Assembly (NCBI GenBank): GCA_902779075.1 | Contig: CACZAK010000118.1 | Coordinates: 1-33,850, forward strand | Reading direction: 5' to 3' | DNA length: 33,850 nucleotides | DNA from: an uncultured bacterium | GTDB lineage: Bacteria > Verrucomicrobiota > Kiritimatiellia > RFP12 > UBA1067 | Shown here: positions 22,931 through 29,602 of the stretch, piece by piece | Layout of the letters: the number at the start of each line of letters is the position of its first letter | How positions within the stretch are numbered: the first letter of the stretch is position 1 | The notes under the pieces: model-generated | Seen by the model: the letters and a program-made list of their open reading frames with translations, nothing else | What the model was told of the DNA's origin: nothing | Databases searched by the model: none | Translations under genes and position numbers: made by a program

Positions 22931-24663
22931 TGCTGTCCCCTTCTTTCCTTTTCTACGCATTCCCTATCCCTATGCAGATAATGCCAGACGAATTCATGCG
23001 GCTCGCCGGTTCCCCAATCCATGATCTTGCAATAGATGCCGTTGTGGAATTCCGCACCGTCAAGGATATGCTTCTTTGCACAGCCGGGGCAAGGCTTCGT
23101 CAACGGTAAAGTTTGTTCCGACAATTCTTTTGGCTCTTCGGTGGCAAACAAATCCGGCTGTACGGCTTTAGGCTTCTTTGGGACTATGGTCTCTTCATGG
23201 CAACTTAGCGGAACAACGAACTTCAACCCGTCCATCTGCCAGACGTTCCAGCTCACGATTCTGGCAAGTTCCAGGAGCGTGTCGTGGTCAACGACGGCAT
23301 GGCAGTAGTACTTGTAGTATTCGAGGATGGTGTAGAGGATGTTCTCACGGGCGATAAGCAGATTATCGCCCTGCCATTCAAAAGCAAGGACGCCCTTAAG
23401 TGCGACGATGGCCCATTCGAGCCACTTCTTAGGATTCCTGACGCCGACGTTCTCGGTGACGACGCGGAGCTTCCTGTCGAGGATGCCAATGCGTTCGGGG
23501 ATGTCGATTACTTCCCCCGTCGTGGTATCATAGCGGCTGACAATGAACGGAGCCTCGCCGCAGGTAATTTCCATGCGGACTTCCCTTACGAACGTCTGCC
23601 AATCCCCCCCATCCTTGCCCGGGAAAGGAATGCGTTCCTTGTTCGCCTTCCACGACTTGTGTCCCTCGATCGTGAAAGGCGACTTCTTCAGGCCGAACCA
23701 CGCCGCGTCCATCAAGTTGTTCATCGCGTTGCAGATCCAAGACGGCGTAAAAACTTCGGCCTTGCCGACAACGCGCGCGCGCTGTTCTTCGCGGCTCTTG
23801 TCAACGCGAGGCCGTATGATCTTCGTGCCTGGTCGATTCACCTCTTCGACTAGGATTTGGTCTCTTGGCCCCATTTTGGCGTCGAACAGGGATTCATACT
23901 TGACGTAGTTGTCCGTCATCCAAAGGATGTTGTTCCCGGTCGTCTGATCCTTCAGGAGCATTTTGAGGACATCCTCTGGAATATCAGATTCCTGAACATC
24001 TCGTTTGAAATCAGGATCGATAATCGGAGCGTTAACGGGATTCAGACACGGTACAATGGGATAATAATCATAATCGAGGGCCGCCTCGCACACGCACAGC
24101 CGTTCTGGTGGGATGTCGTTGAGTATGCGTGGGAGACGTGCGGCAAGCTTGGGATTCGTCCGGTCCGGCGATTCGAGATAGGCCTTAAGCTGCGCCCACA
24201 CCTTCGGCGACCGCTTCACGAAGTCCGACAGGCGAACAATGACCTTATCCGCCGTTTCTGAAGGAGCATAGAGGATGGCCGTCTTGAAAAGCAAATACTT
24301 CTTGTGCTGGCTGCCCTTCTGTGGCTTGTACTTATATTCCGAAACTAGCTCGGCCTTTGTCTTCACACCAATAAACTTGGCCGTGCGATAAAGCGGATAC
24401 TGCTTTCCTCTAAAGAGCCACAGCTCGCAAATGTCGCCGTATGCTTCAGGGGCGACTTCAACAGCCTCATCTATTGGATAGTTGTAATACCCTCTCCACT
24501 TACTGAACTGTCCTGTCCAGTAAGTTCCTACAAGAACAATCTTCTTATGGGCCGTCGATTCTTTCATTGCTTGAACACTCGTTATGCCAATCATTTGACC
24601 GTGATTAGTATACCAAATCTGACCGTCAGACAGGTGCTTCTTTCGCGTCTTTTTGTGCGACAT
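22927..24663 (-). CDS. Restriction-modification subunit M-like protein with N-terminal extension
   Basis: This 578-residue protein's core, from about residue 228, matches proteins annotated as restriction endonuclease subunit M in gut bacteria: IPEDVLKMLLKDQTTGNNIL, WMTDNYVKYE, VNRPGTKIIRPRV, KAEVFTPSWICNAMNNLMDA AW, EITCGEAPFIVSRYDTTTGE, RIGILDRKLRVV. The first 220 residues are extra and unrecognised (WTGQFSKWRGYYNYPIDEAV). The C-terminus has CPGCAKKH..C, a possible zinc site. The ATG at 24663 is preferred; an in-frame TTG at 24702 would add 13 residues, and neither has an ideal ribosome-binding site. It overlaps the fusion gene by ATGA, so the products probably act as one complex marking and cutting DNA. 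Confidence 0.75.
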   Translation of the reverse strand: MSHKKTRKKHLSDGQIWYTNHGQMIGITSVQAMKESTAHKKIVLVGTYWTGQFSKWRGYYNYPIDEAVEVAPEAYGDICELWLFRGKQYPLYRTAKFIGVKTKAELVSEYKYKPQKGSQHKKYLLFKTAILYAPSETADKVIVRLSDFVKRSPKVWAQLKAYLESPDRTNPKLAARLPRILNDIPPERLCVCEAALDYDYYPIVPCLNPVNAPIIDPDFKRDVQESDIPEDVLKMLLKDQTTGNNILWMTDNYVKYESLFDAKMGPRDQILVEEVNRPGTKIIRPRVDKSREEQRARVVGKAEVFTPSWICNAMNNLMDAAWFGLKKSPFTIEGHKSWKANKERIPFPGKDGGDWQTFVREVRMEITCGEAPFIVSRYDTTTGEVIDIPERIGILDRKLRVVTENVGVRNPKKWLEWAIVALKGVLAFEWQGDNLLIARENILYTILEYYKYYCHAVVDHDTLLELARIVSWNVWQMDGLKFVVPLSCHEETIVPKKPKAVQPDLFATEEPKELSEQTLPLTKPCPGCAKKHILDGAEFHNGIYCKIMDWGTGEPHEFVWHYLHRDRECVEKERRGQQ

Positions 24664-24835
24664 TCCCCTTCCGTGTTCTGCCCATTGAATGATGTTCCTC
24701 AATCAGCCGTGCGACTTCCGCTTGCGTGATCTCGCCCCGAATGTTTCGCTTGGCCGTATCAATCAAGAACTGCGACACGCTCAAAAGATCGACATCCTGC
24801 AAGCCGATGGCACACACACTTCTGGAACGTTCCAT
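24626..24835 (-). pseudogene. Fic-family N-terminal fragment
   Basis: Sixty-nine codons, the meaningful part being AIGLQDVDLLSVSQFLIDTA and KRNIRGEITQAEVARLIEEH. This matches the opening helices of Fic/DOC-family proteins (IGLQDVDGL..S.YL..TA...I.G.I). The catalytic HxFx(D/E)GNGR region is absent. It is fused upstream to a subunit M start and overlaps the first 38 bases of the intact subunit M-like gene in another frame, so its translation could feed ribosomes into that gene. Confidence 0.45.
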
Positions 24836-24882
24836 TCCAGTATGTCGCGCGCAAGGGTGCTATCTGTCGATTTGCCGCTCAT
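24781..24882 (-). pseudogene. Subunit M N-terminal fragment joined to the Fic fragment
   Basis: The ATG at 24882 opens MSGKSTDSTLARDILEWNVP and then passes out of frame into the Fic fragment at about 24820. It is nearly identical to the start of the remnant at 26292-26453 and carries the same promoter. Confidence 0.5.
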
Positions 24883-24919
24883 TCGTCATTCGCTCTCTAG
24901 GCGATAGTATACCAAAATC
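24835..24919. repeat. Dispersed repeat c, copy 1
   Basis: This 85-bp block matches 26406-26490 with only a handful of differences. It spans a TGGTATACT promoter and the first codons of a subunit M gene. Confidence 0.85.
24906..24914 (-). promoter_or_regulatory. Extended -10 promoter (TGGTATACT) before the restriction-modification operon
   Basis: Minus-strand motif inside repeat c, upstream of the fragments and of the intact subunit M-like gene; the likeliest promoter for the operon. Confidence 0.5.
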
Positions 24920-24926
24920 TCAGCCA

Positions 24927-25337
24927 TCAAATGACCTCCCAATGGCCGAAACGTTTTCCGCCTACCCGCTTTATTCGGTTGTTTTCTTGCAGAATATTCA
25001 TGTAACGAACAAGCGAGCGTCTTGCGACATTCATCCTCTCCGACAACTTGTCTATGGTTATGGATGGCTCCTTTTCAAGAACGCCGACAATCCTTAGTGC
25101 CATAGTGCCATCCATAGTGCCACCTACAGTGTCAATCAATGTGCTTTTCTGTCTGGCACTTGCTCTTCCCTCTGGATTTCCCTCATTGTCCTCATCGCCA
25201 GCGTTAGCAGCATTTCGGAACACGTTTATCTGCACGTCGATTCCGCCGTCTTCGAGCTGCAGCGGCTTCGCCCCGTACTCTGCCAGCTCCTTCGACACGC
25301 GCCGCAGGCCGCTCCCCCAATGTTCGATGACCTTCAT
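24927..25337 (-). pseudogene. C-terminal half of a split AlbA_2/GHKL regulator
   Basis: This 136-residue frame starts MKVIEHWGSGLRRVSKELAE, the region after RNHALAEAFNYM in the complete family, and ends in a winged helix (TIDKLSERMNVARRSLVRYM then NILQENNRIKRVGGKRFG). The codons before the ATG, read in its frame, spell RNHALAEAFNY, showing it is the displaced continuation of the gene at 25334-26308. The ATG at 25337 overlaps that gene's stop as ATGA, so re-initiation could still make it. Confidence 0.6.
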
Positions 25338-26308
25338 GTAGTTGAAGGCCTCGGCAAGCGCGTGGTTGCGGATCTTCGACCGCCCCCGACGAAGATCGGC
25401 GCGTCATGTTCGAAATAGTTGCGGTGCGCAAAGGCGTTGACCACGAGTTCGCGCAAGGCGTCCGGCGGCAGCTCGTAGAGGTCCCTTCGCTGGATGCCTT
25501 CGAACACACAGCCCATGTTGATCTTGGACAGTATGTACTTGTGCGCCTCCTCGATCTGTTCGTAGATGGGACCGGTGAATTCGCGGCGGTCAACGAAAAC
25601 GGCCTTTGAGTCCCCCTTGAACACACCGCACTTTACTCGCGTCGCGAACGCCCTGTCGCCTGTCAGCAAAGCATACGCATTGGATGCAATCCAGCGGTTC
25701 CGCGACCTTGAAATGATGCCCCACGACTGGAGCTGATTTGCCGTAATTTTCCTGACCGCCTTGCGCTCCGATTCGTCTCTCGCGTTTCTGCGCGCAATGC
25801 GGTACATGTTGGAGCATAGCGCGGCGATGCGGGCATCGGTGATCTTCGCGTTTGGACAAGGCTCGCTGTCGAAGCTGCGCCCTTCTGCCTCCAATGCGAG
25901 TTCATGGCGCGTCGCATCGTCCGCGCGTTGCGTCGTGGCGCCAACACGAACATAGACGCCGTCCTTGTCGCCCTCCGCCTTTAGGAAATACGGACACCGC
26001 GATCCTGCAAGCACATCGAGAACGATGACAGACTTCCCTTCGACGTCTTCGATTCCTATGTCAATCGGAATGCGAGGAGAACAGGCGTTGACAACCGAGT
26101 CAACAATCCCATCCATTTCCGCAAACACACGCTGCTTGTCGATACCATGTACAGTTCCGTCGTTTGCGACGCCGAAAAGGATGCTGCCGCCCTTTCCGTT
26201 AGCGAATGCGACAGCCGTCTTAAGGTATTTCACGCGGTCTTCATTGGGAATGAGCTTGAATTCAAGTTCATATCCCTCGCCTCGCCTGATGTCATCTGAA
26301 ATTGCCAT
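25334..26308 (-). pseudogene. N-terminal part of a split AlbA_2/GHKL ATP-binding regulator
   Basis: 324 residues: AlbA_2 domain (YELEFKLIPNEDRVKYLKTA, VAFANGKGGSILFGVANDGT, CSPRIPIDIGI, GVYVRVGATTQRAD), a middle region (WGIISRSRNRWIASNAYALL), then the GHKL N-box (ALRELVVNAFAHRNYFEHDA PIFV). At GGGRRS it loses about 30 codons relative to the family (the SPGG..G segment) and shifts frame, ending at 25334. The ATG at 26308 has AGAGGAATGGAGT upstream and overlaps a subunit M remnant. Probably inactive as an ATPase, though the AlbA_2 half is complete. Confidence 0.65.
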
Positions 26309-26453
26309 ACTCCATTCCTCTTTGTCTATCCGTCGCCCAGATGAGATTGCGGCCCGTCGATCGGTCCGTCAGCAGAACTGCAAGAACTTCTTCTGGAACG
26401 CTCCGTTCCAGAATGTCGCGCGCAAGGGCGCTATCTGTCGATTTGCCTCTCAT
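26292..26453 (-). pseudogene. Subunit M N-terminal remnant
   Basis: Fifty-three codons: MRGKSTDSALARDILERSVP then EEVLAVLLTDRSTGRNLIWA TD. This matches residues 228-251 of the intact subunit M-like protein (IPEDVLKMLLKDQTTGNNIL). The remainder is gone and the frame runs into the start of the AlbA_2 gene. It shows that in other alleles the protein starts here, without the long N-terminal extension. Confidence 0.6.
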
Positions 26454-26490
26454 TCGTCTTTCGCTCTCTAGGCGATAGTATACCAAAATC
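26406..26490. repeat. Dispersed repeat c, copy 2
   Basis: Pairs with 24835-24919; same promoter and same first codons of subunit M. Confidence 0.85.
26477..26485 (-). promoter_or_regulatory. Extended -10 promoter (TGGTATACT)
   Basis: Minus-strand motif in repeat c, 24 bp before the subunit M remnant and likely driving the split AlbA_2 gene. Confidence 0.5.
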
Positions 26491-26537
26491 CTACCGTTAG
26501 ACGAACTCCAATCCGCATGTCTTTTCAACGCGCAACT

Positions 26538-26879
26538 TCAATCTCGGCAATAATACCCTTCTTTGGCAATAATCTCCTTCACCTTTTCGCGTACCCGGTC
26601 CATCGGCATGATGTTTCCAAGTCGGTACTCTTCTTCCTCCTTGACCATCTCGTCAAAACGGTCTTCGCCCGAATCTCCAGAGATCATGTAATTGACCGCG
26701 TGAAGCAATCCCGCGAAGTGACAGAACTGTCGCTTGAGTTCGTCAAAACGAGCATTCATCTCTGGCGACAACGGGCATCCTTCGATCTCCATTTCGACCT
26801 GATATTCAGACATCAGCTGAATGGCCTCGTCAAACTGGAAACCGAAAAGCCTGATGTCGTAAAAAGCTTCTCCACTCAT
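26538..26879 (-). CDS. Hypothetical 113-aa acidic protein
   Basis: Not recognised. Starts MSGEAFYDIRLFGFQFDEAI; helical, acidic, no signal peptide. AAAGGAGACGTGGCAAG precedes the ATG. It begins 16 bp after the stop of the 117-aa gene, so the two form an operon. Small size and pairing would fit a toxin-antitoxin or accessory pair, but no such family is visible. Confidence 0.6.
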   Translation of the reverse strand: MSGEAFYDIRLFGFQFDEAIQLMSEYQVEMEIEGCPLSPEMNARFDELKRQFCHFAGLLHAVNYMISGDSGEDRFDEMVKEEEEYRLGNIMPMDRVREKVKEIIAKEGYYCRD

Positions 26880-26895
26880 CTTGCCACGTCTCCTT

Positions 26896-27249
26896 TCACA
26901 TTCGCGTCTTTTCTACCCCATAGAGACTTTCGTTCTCCTTGACGTAGAACTCAACGCTATCTGGATACTTGGACTTGAACGTCACACATACCCTGTCAAA
27001 AAGCCTCTTCCCGAAATCCGTACAAGAAATGTTAAGCAGGTAATCAAAACAATGATCCAATTCATTCTGCGTAACGCTTTCTTTCCGTTGACACATATCA
27101 TAAACGATTGGAAGCAAGACGTTATAAGATTGCCTGTACATCGCCATCAATGAATCTGCCAGACTTGAAATGTTCTCCACGAGCAAATCAAAATCTGACG
27201 ACTTCTTACGACGAACGCCCTTAGGGTTCTGTTTTCTACTAGACTTCAT
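26896..27249 (-). CDS. Hypothetical 117-aa basic-to-mixed protein
   Basis: Not recognised. A Lys/Arg-rich N-terminus (MKSSRKQNPKGVRRKKSSDF) precedes a helical body (LLVENISSLADSLMAMYRQS, ELDHCFDYLLNISCTDFGKR) and the C-terminus LFDRVCVTFKSKYPDSVEFY. The latter is repeated in the remnant at 8669-8810, so this is a real family with more than one copy in the genome. The ATG at 27249 has AAAGGA seven bases upstream; an earlier in-frame ATG at 27357 would translate the structured leader and is rejected. Its mRNA leader is the hairpin-rich region 27265-27479. Confidence 0.6.
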   Translation of the reverse strand: MKSSRKQNPKGVRRKKSSDFDLLVENISSLADSLMAMYRQSYNVLLPIVYDMCQRKESVTQNELDHCFDYLLNISCTDFGKRLFDRVCVTFKSKYPDSVEFYVKENESLYGVEKTRM

Positions 27250-27264
27250 AACCGATTCCTTTCT

Positions 27265-27479
27265 CCCGACGTGCGGGATGTACACACACATCACCGGCAG
27301 CACGCGCCGCCGGTGCAGTTTGGAATCGGCCCTGCTAGCCATCCACCGAAGTGGCATCCGCGTTTTTCAGCGGTGTATCTCGCTACTCGGCCCAAGAGGA
27401 TCCCATGCACTCCAGGCATGGGTCCCGTCCGGACGGCTTTCGCTGTATAGCCCCACCGGGGGCGTCAATTCCCGAAAGT
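27265..27479 (-). ncRNA. Candidate structured RNA or structured 5' leader
   Basis: About 215 nt downstream of a promoter at 27486 contain seven or more local stems. These are GCCCC-CGGT-GGGGC (27450-27463), the palindrome CCGTCCGGACGG (27425-27436), a 10-bp one-bulge stem around CCCATGC/GCATGGG (27398-27425), CCGC/GCGG (27358-27373), CCAC-TTCG-GTGG with a UUCG tetraloop (27343-27354), CACCGGC/GCCGGTG (27292-27315), GATGT/ACATC (27277-27292) and CCCG/CGGG (27265-27277). Frames across it are not protein-like. It matches no RNA class I can name; it could be a free RNA or a riboswitch-like leader of the two orphan genes. Confidence 0.5.
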
Positions 27480-27485
27480 GCCGAC

Positions 27486-27494
27486 AGTATAACA
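27486..27494 (-). promoter_or_regulatory. Extended -10 promoter (TGTTATACT) for the structured leader
   Basis: Minus-strand TGTTATACT, a variant of the island motif, immediately before the hairpin-rich segment. Confidence 0.5.
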
Positions 27495-27646
27495 CATCTC
27501 TCCCATCGGCACAACACCAAACACATTCAATCATAGATTCCAAGTGTGCAACTTCATGTCAGGTTCGCCGCCACAATTACGCCCATCCAAGAAGCTTTCG
27601 CGCTGAAAATATGGCGCCTCGGCCCCCAAAGGCCACGTGCGCCCGT

Positions 27647-27664
27647 CTCCTCCGCGTGGAGGAG
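27647..27664. repeat. Perfect 7-bp hairpin in the gap before the insertion sequence
   Basis: CTCCTCC-GCGT-GGAGGAG. No T-tract on the minus strand. The rest of 27495-27694 holds nothing recognisable. Confidence 0.4.
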
Positions 27665-27716
27665 ATTCCGTTTCACGGCCTTTTTATACCGCGGAGTGCC
27701 GAATCCCCGCTTAGGT

Positions 27717-28795
27717 TCAGAGAATGTGTTCGCGGGACATCCTGCGGACCGGCAAGTCCGCCGCAAACCCGCCTATCGCGTGAAAGCCGATTATCAGAAC
27801 TGCCGTGAAGATGAGCTTCGCCCATCCCTCCTGCGTAACCTTCCGCGACCGCCTGCCGAGCCGCTTCAGGCACCCCGTGTCGAAGACCTGCCACAGGGCG
27901 TCCCGTCCTCGGCCTTGCGCAGCATCGCGTACGCGTTGTCCCGCCCGGCCATCGCGTCGCGTACCTGCCGGTAGACCTTGGGTGACGACCCCTCCTTGAA
28001 CACGAGGACGTAGTCCCAGTGGTTCGACTTACAGATGTCCACGACCGGCCGGCATGCGTAGAGCGCGTCGCCGAGAATGCAGACCGCGAGGTTCGGGAAC
28101 GCCCTCTTGAGCCGCTTCTCAAGCCGCCGGAAGGCGCCCAGCTCGCAGTACTGCTTCTCCCTGTCGCCCTCGTACGGGGCGACCTCCTCGAAGAGGACCG
28201 GTATGTTCCATCCCCAGGGCGTGACGATCCGCGCCTCCAGCGCGTAGCGCTTCTTCTCCCTCTCCGGGAGCGACGAGCTCCGGATGTCCTCGCGGAGCGT
28301 CCCGTCGACCGCGATGGCCAGCCGCCCGCAGAGGCGCGCCGAGTCGAACCACTTGCCGCGCACGAGGTGCCTCACGAGGCCGAGGAGCGCGTTCTCGAGC
28401 CGGACGGAGTCCGCGCGGGCGAACCTGTCGTGCCAGGTCTGCGAGCAGGCCGTGTGGAGCCTCGGGTCGTCTGGCGAATAGCCCTGCCCCGAGCACTCGA
28501 AGACCGTCTGCGAGTACGCCCGCGAGTTGCGGACCATGTCCATCTGGTTGCGCGAGCGGAGGTGCTAGATGAAGCCCAGGACCACGGTCCAGAAGAGCGT
28601 GATCGTCGAATAGACGCAGCGGGCCTCGTCCTCCTCGGGAAGCAGCCCTACGAGGAGCGGGTTCAGGATCTCGCGGAACGGGCGGATGAAGTCCCTCAGC
28701 GCGCGGAGCGCCTCGCCTGCGTCCGGCTGCTCGGCGGGCGCGCGCCCCCGGAACGAGAAGAACTTCTGCCCCCAGCCTTCGCCCGCTCCATGCAC
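27717..28795 (-). pseudogene. Transposase, interrupted by a TAG codon and a frameshift
   Basis: A DDE-type (IS4-like) transposase of about 360 codons. In one frame: PLLVGLLPEEDEARCVYSTI, VVLGFI, a TAG at 28565-28567, then HLRSRNQMDMVRNSRAYSQT, ARLCGRLAIAVDGTLREDIR (first Asp), RRYALEARIVTPWGWNIPVL, AVCILGDALYACRPVVDICK (second Asp), YVLVFKEGSSP. A one-base loss near 27885 shifts frame after KAEDGTP; the proper end continues LWQVFDTGCLKRLGRRSRKV to MSREHIL and a stop at 27717. Two lesions make it inactive. Confidence 0.7.
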
Positions 28796-29072
28796 GAATG
28801 GCGAAGGATTGACCTTGAGAAGTCGCTTAAGCCCTTCAAGAGGGCCTTCGCGGACTTCCAGCGCCGCGTCCAGTCCGCAACCTCCGCCTTCATGCCCAGC
28901 GGGACGTAGTCCGTCCGGGTGCGCCCGTTGACCTTCCGGGTCAGCTGGTAGTGCACCGCAGAGCCTGCGCGGACCTCCGACAGGGTTCCCTCGATCACCA
29001 TTCCCTCCGTGAGCAGCTTCTTGAGCTTGCTCGCCTCCCGCCTGTAGGCGGCCGTCTCTTTCTTTTTTTCAT
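28696..29072 (-). pseudogene. Small accessory ORF of the insertion sequence, frameshifted at its start
   Basis: The frame KKKETAAYRREASKLKKLLT, GTLSEVRAGSAVHYQLTRKV, GRTRTDYVPLGM resembles the DUF6788-type proteins encoded upstream of transposases. The natural ATG at 29072 is followed by a seven-A run; with eight As it would read MKKKKETAAYRRE in frame. A TATAAT box lies just upstream. The frame overlaps the transposase start and continues to 28696 in a non-protein-like tail. Confidence 0.5.
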
Positions 29073-29210
29073 GGTGAATTATACTTATATTTTCGGAGGA
29101 AGTCAAGGGGGTTTCCGCACTTTTCGACAAAAAAGTTTTCGAGCCGACCCGCCGCCATGGCGAAATCGGCCCGATTCTGGCGCATCCCTACTGTCAAATG
29201 CCCGTGCGAC

Positions 29211-29381
29211 TTATTTAGTCATTTGGAATCTCTGGCCAAAGCGGCGCGGACGCAGGAACACCGCGTATCGCGTACCTTCAAGGTCACGTATCTTAGCGCT
29301 ACGGTCGATGAACCAGGCGTTCACCTTCCGTATTTCAGCGTAGTCCGCCACGCCATAAAGTATGGGTCTCGTTTTGTCCAC
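29211..29381 (-). pseudogene. N-terminal fragment of an AAA-ATPase-like / DUF1703 protein
   Basis: Fifty-six codons from a GTG at 29381. PILYGVADYAEIRKVNAWFI and YAVFLRPRRFGQRFQ match the opening of the AAA-ATPase_like family (YGI.DF..IR...Y.VDKT, then FLRPRRFGKS). The protein ends exactly in what should be Walker A, with Gln in place of Lys and a stop soon after; the ATPase body and C-terminal PD-(D/E)XK domain are missing. Only seven bases separate the promoter's TATAAT from the GTG, so a leaderless start is possible. Confidence 0.5.
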
Positions 29382-29388
29382 GTCCGAA

Positions 29389-29397
29389 ATTATACCA
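29389..29397 (-). promoter_or_regulatory. Extended -10 promoter (TGGTATAAT)
   Basis: Perfect minus-strand match directly before the DUF1703 fragment. Confidence 0.55.
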
Positions 29398-29537
29398 TAA
29401 TTCCCTTTTCCCGTGTGCGCATTTTGTGTTTTCTTGCAACCTGGCGCATCCGCGAATCGTGCAATGTCGAAATTGGTTGGCCCCACAATGATCGGCCACG
29501 CTTGTCGCAGCCACGTCATCATGAAGCGGCGAGAGCG

Positions 29538-29581
29538 CCCCGAACACCCCTTTCGGGGAAGCGACACTCCTGTCGCTTCCC
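29538..29581 (-). terminator. Double hairpin after the TIM-barrel gene
   Basis: GGGAAGCGACA-CTCC-TGTCGCTTCCC (29556-29581) is a perfect 11-bp stem. It overlaps a second, CCCCGAA/TTCGGGG (29538-29558), so the two can form alternatively. Placed 22 bp past the stop codon; no strong T-tract. Confidence 0.5.
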
Positions 29582-29602
29582 GCTTCCACGAGCGTCACAC
29601 CC

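Larger units (their letters stand above)
27695..29121 (-). mobile_element. Decayed insertion sequence with terminal inverted repeats
   Basis: The left end (27695: AGTGCCGAATCCCCGCTTA) and the right end read inward (from 29121: AGTGCGGAAACCCCCTTGA) match as imperfect inverted repeats of about 19 bp. Between them lie a DDE transposase and a small upstream ORF, both broken. The size of 1427 bp and the transposase stop 23 bp inside the left end fit a complete element. No target-site duplication could be picked out. Codon use is GC-rich like the flanks. Confidence 0.65.

Noticed and set aside
26896..27357. Upstream start for the 117-aa gene at 27357
   Set aside because: It would translate the hairpin-rich leader into an Arg/Val-rich segment, while ATG 27249 has a proper ribosome-binding site.
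27265..27479. Retron msr/msd, tmRNA, SRP RNA, RNase P RNA or IscB/TnpB guide RNA
   Set aside because: No reverse transcriptase, IscB or TnpB gene nearby, and none of the conserved core sequences of those RNAs could be found; left as an unclassified structured RNA.
28019..28909. 296-codon plus-strand frame opposite the transposase
   Set aside because: Antisense of a recognisable DDE transposase; composition is dominated by Arg, Glu and Pro.
29150..29210. Continuation of the DUF1703 ATPase towards the insertion sequence
   Set aside because: No Walker B or other ATPase motif in any minus-strand frame; the gene really ends at its Walker A region.
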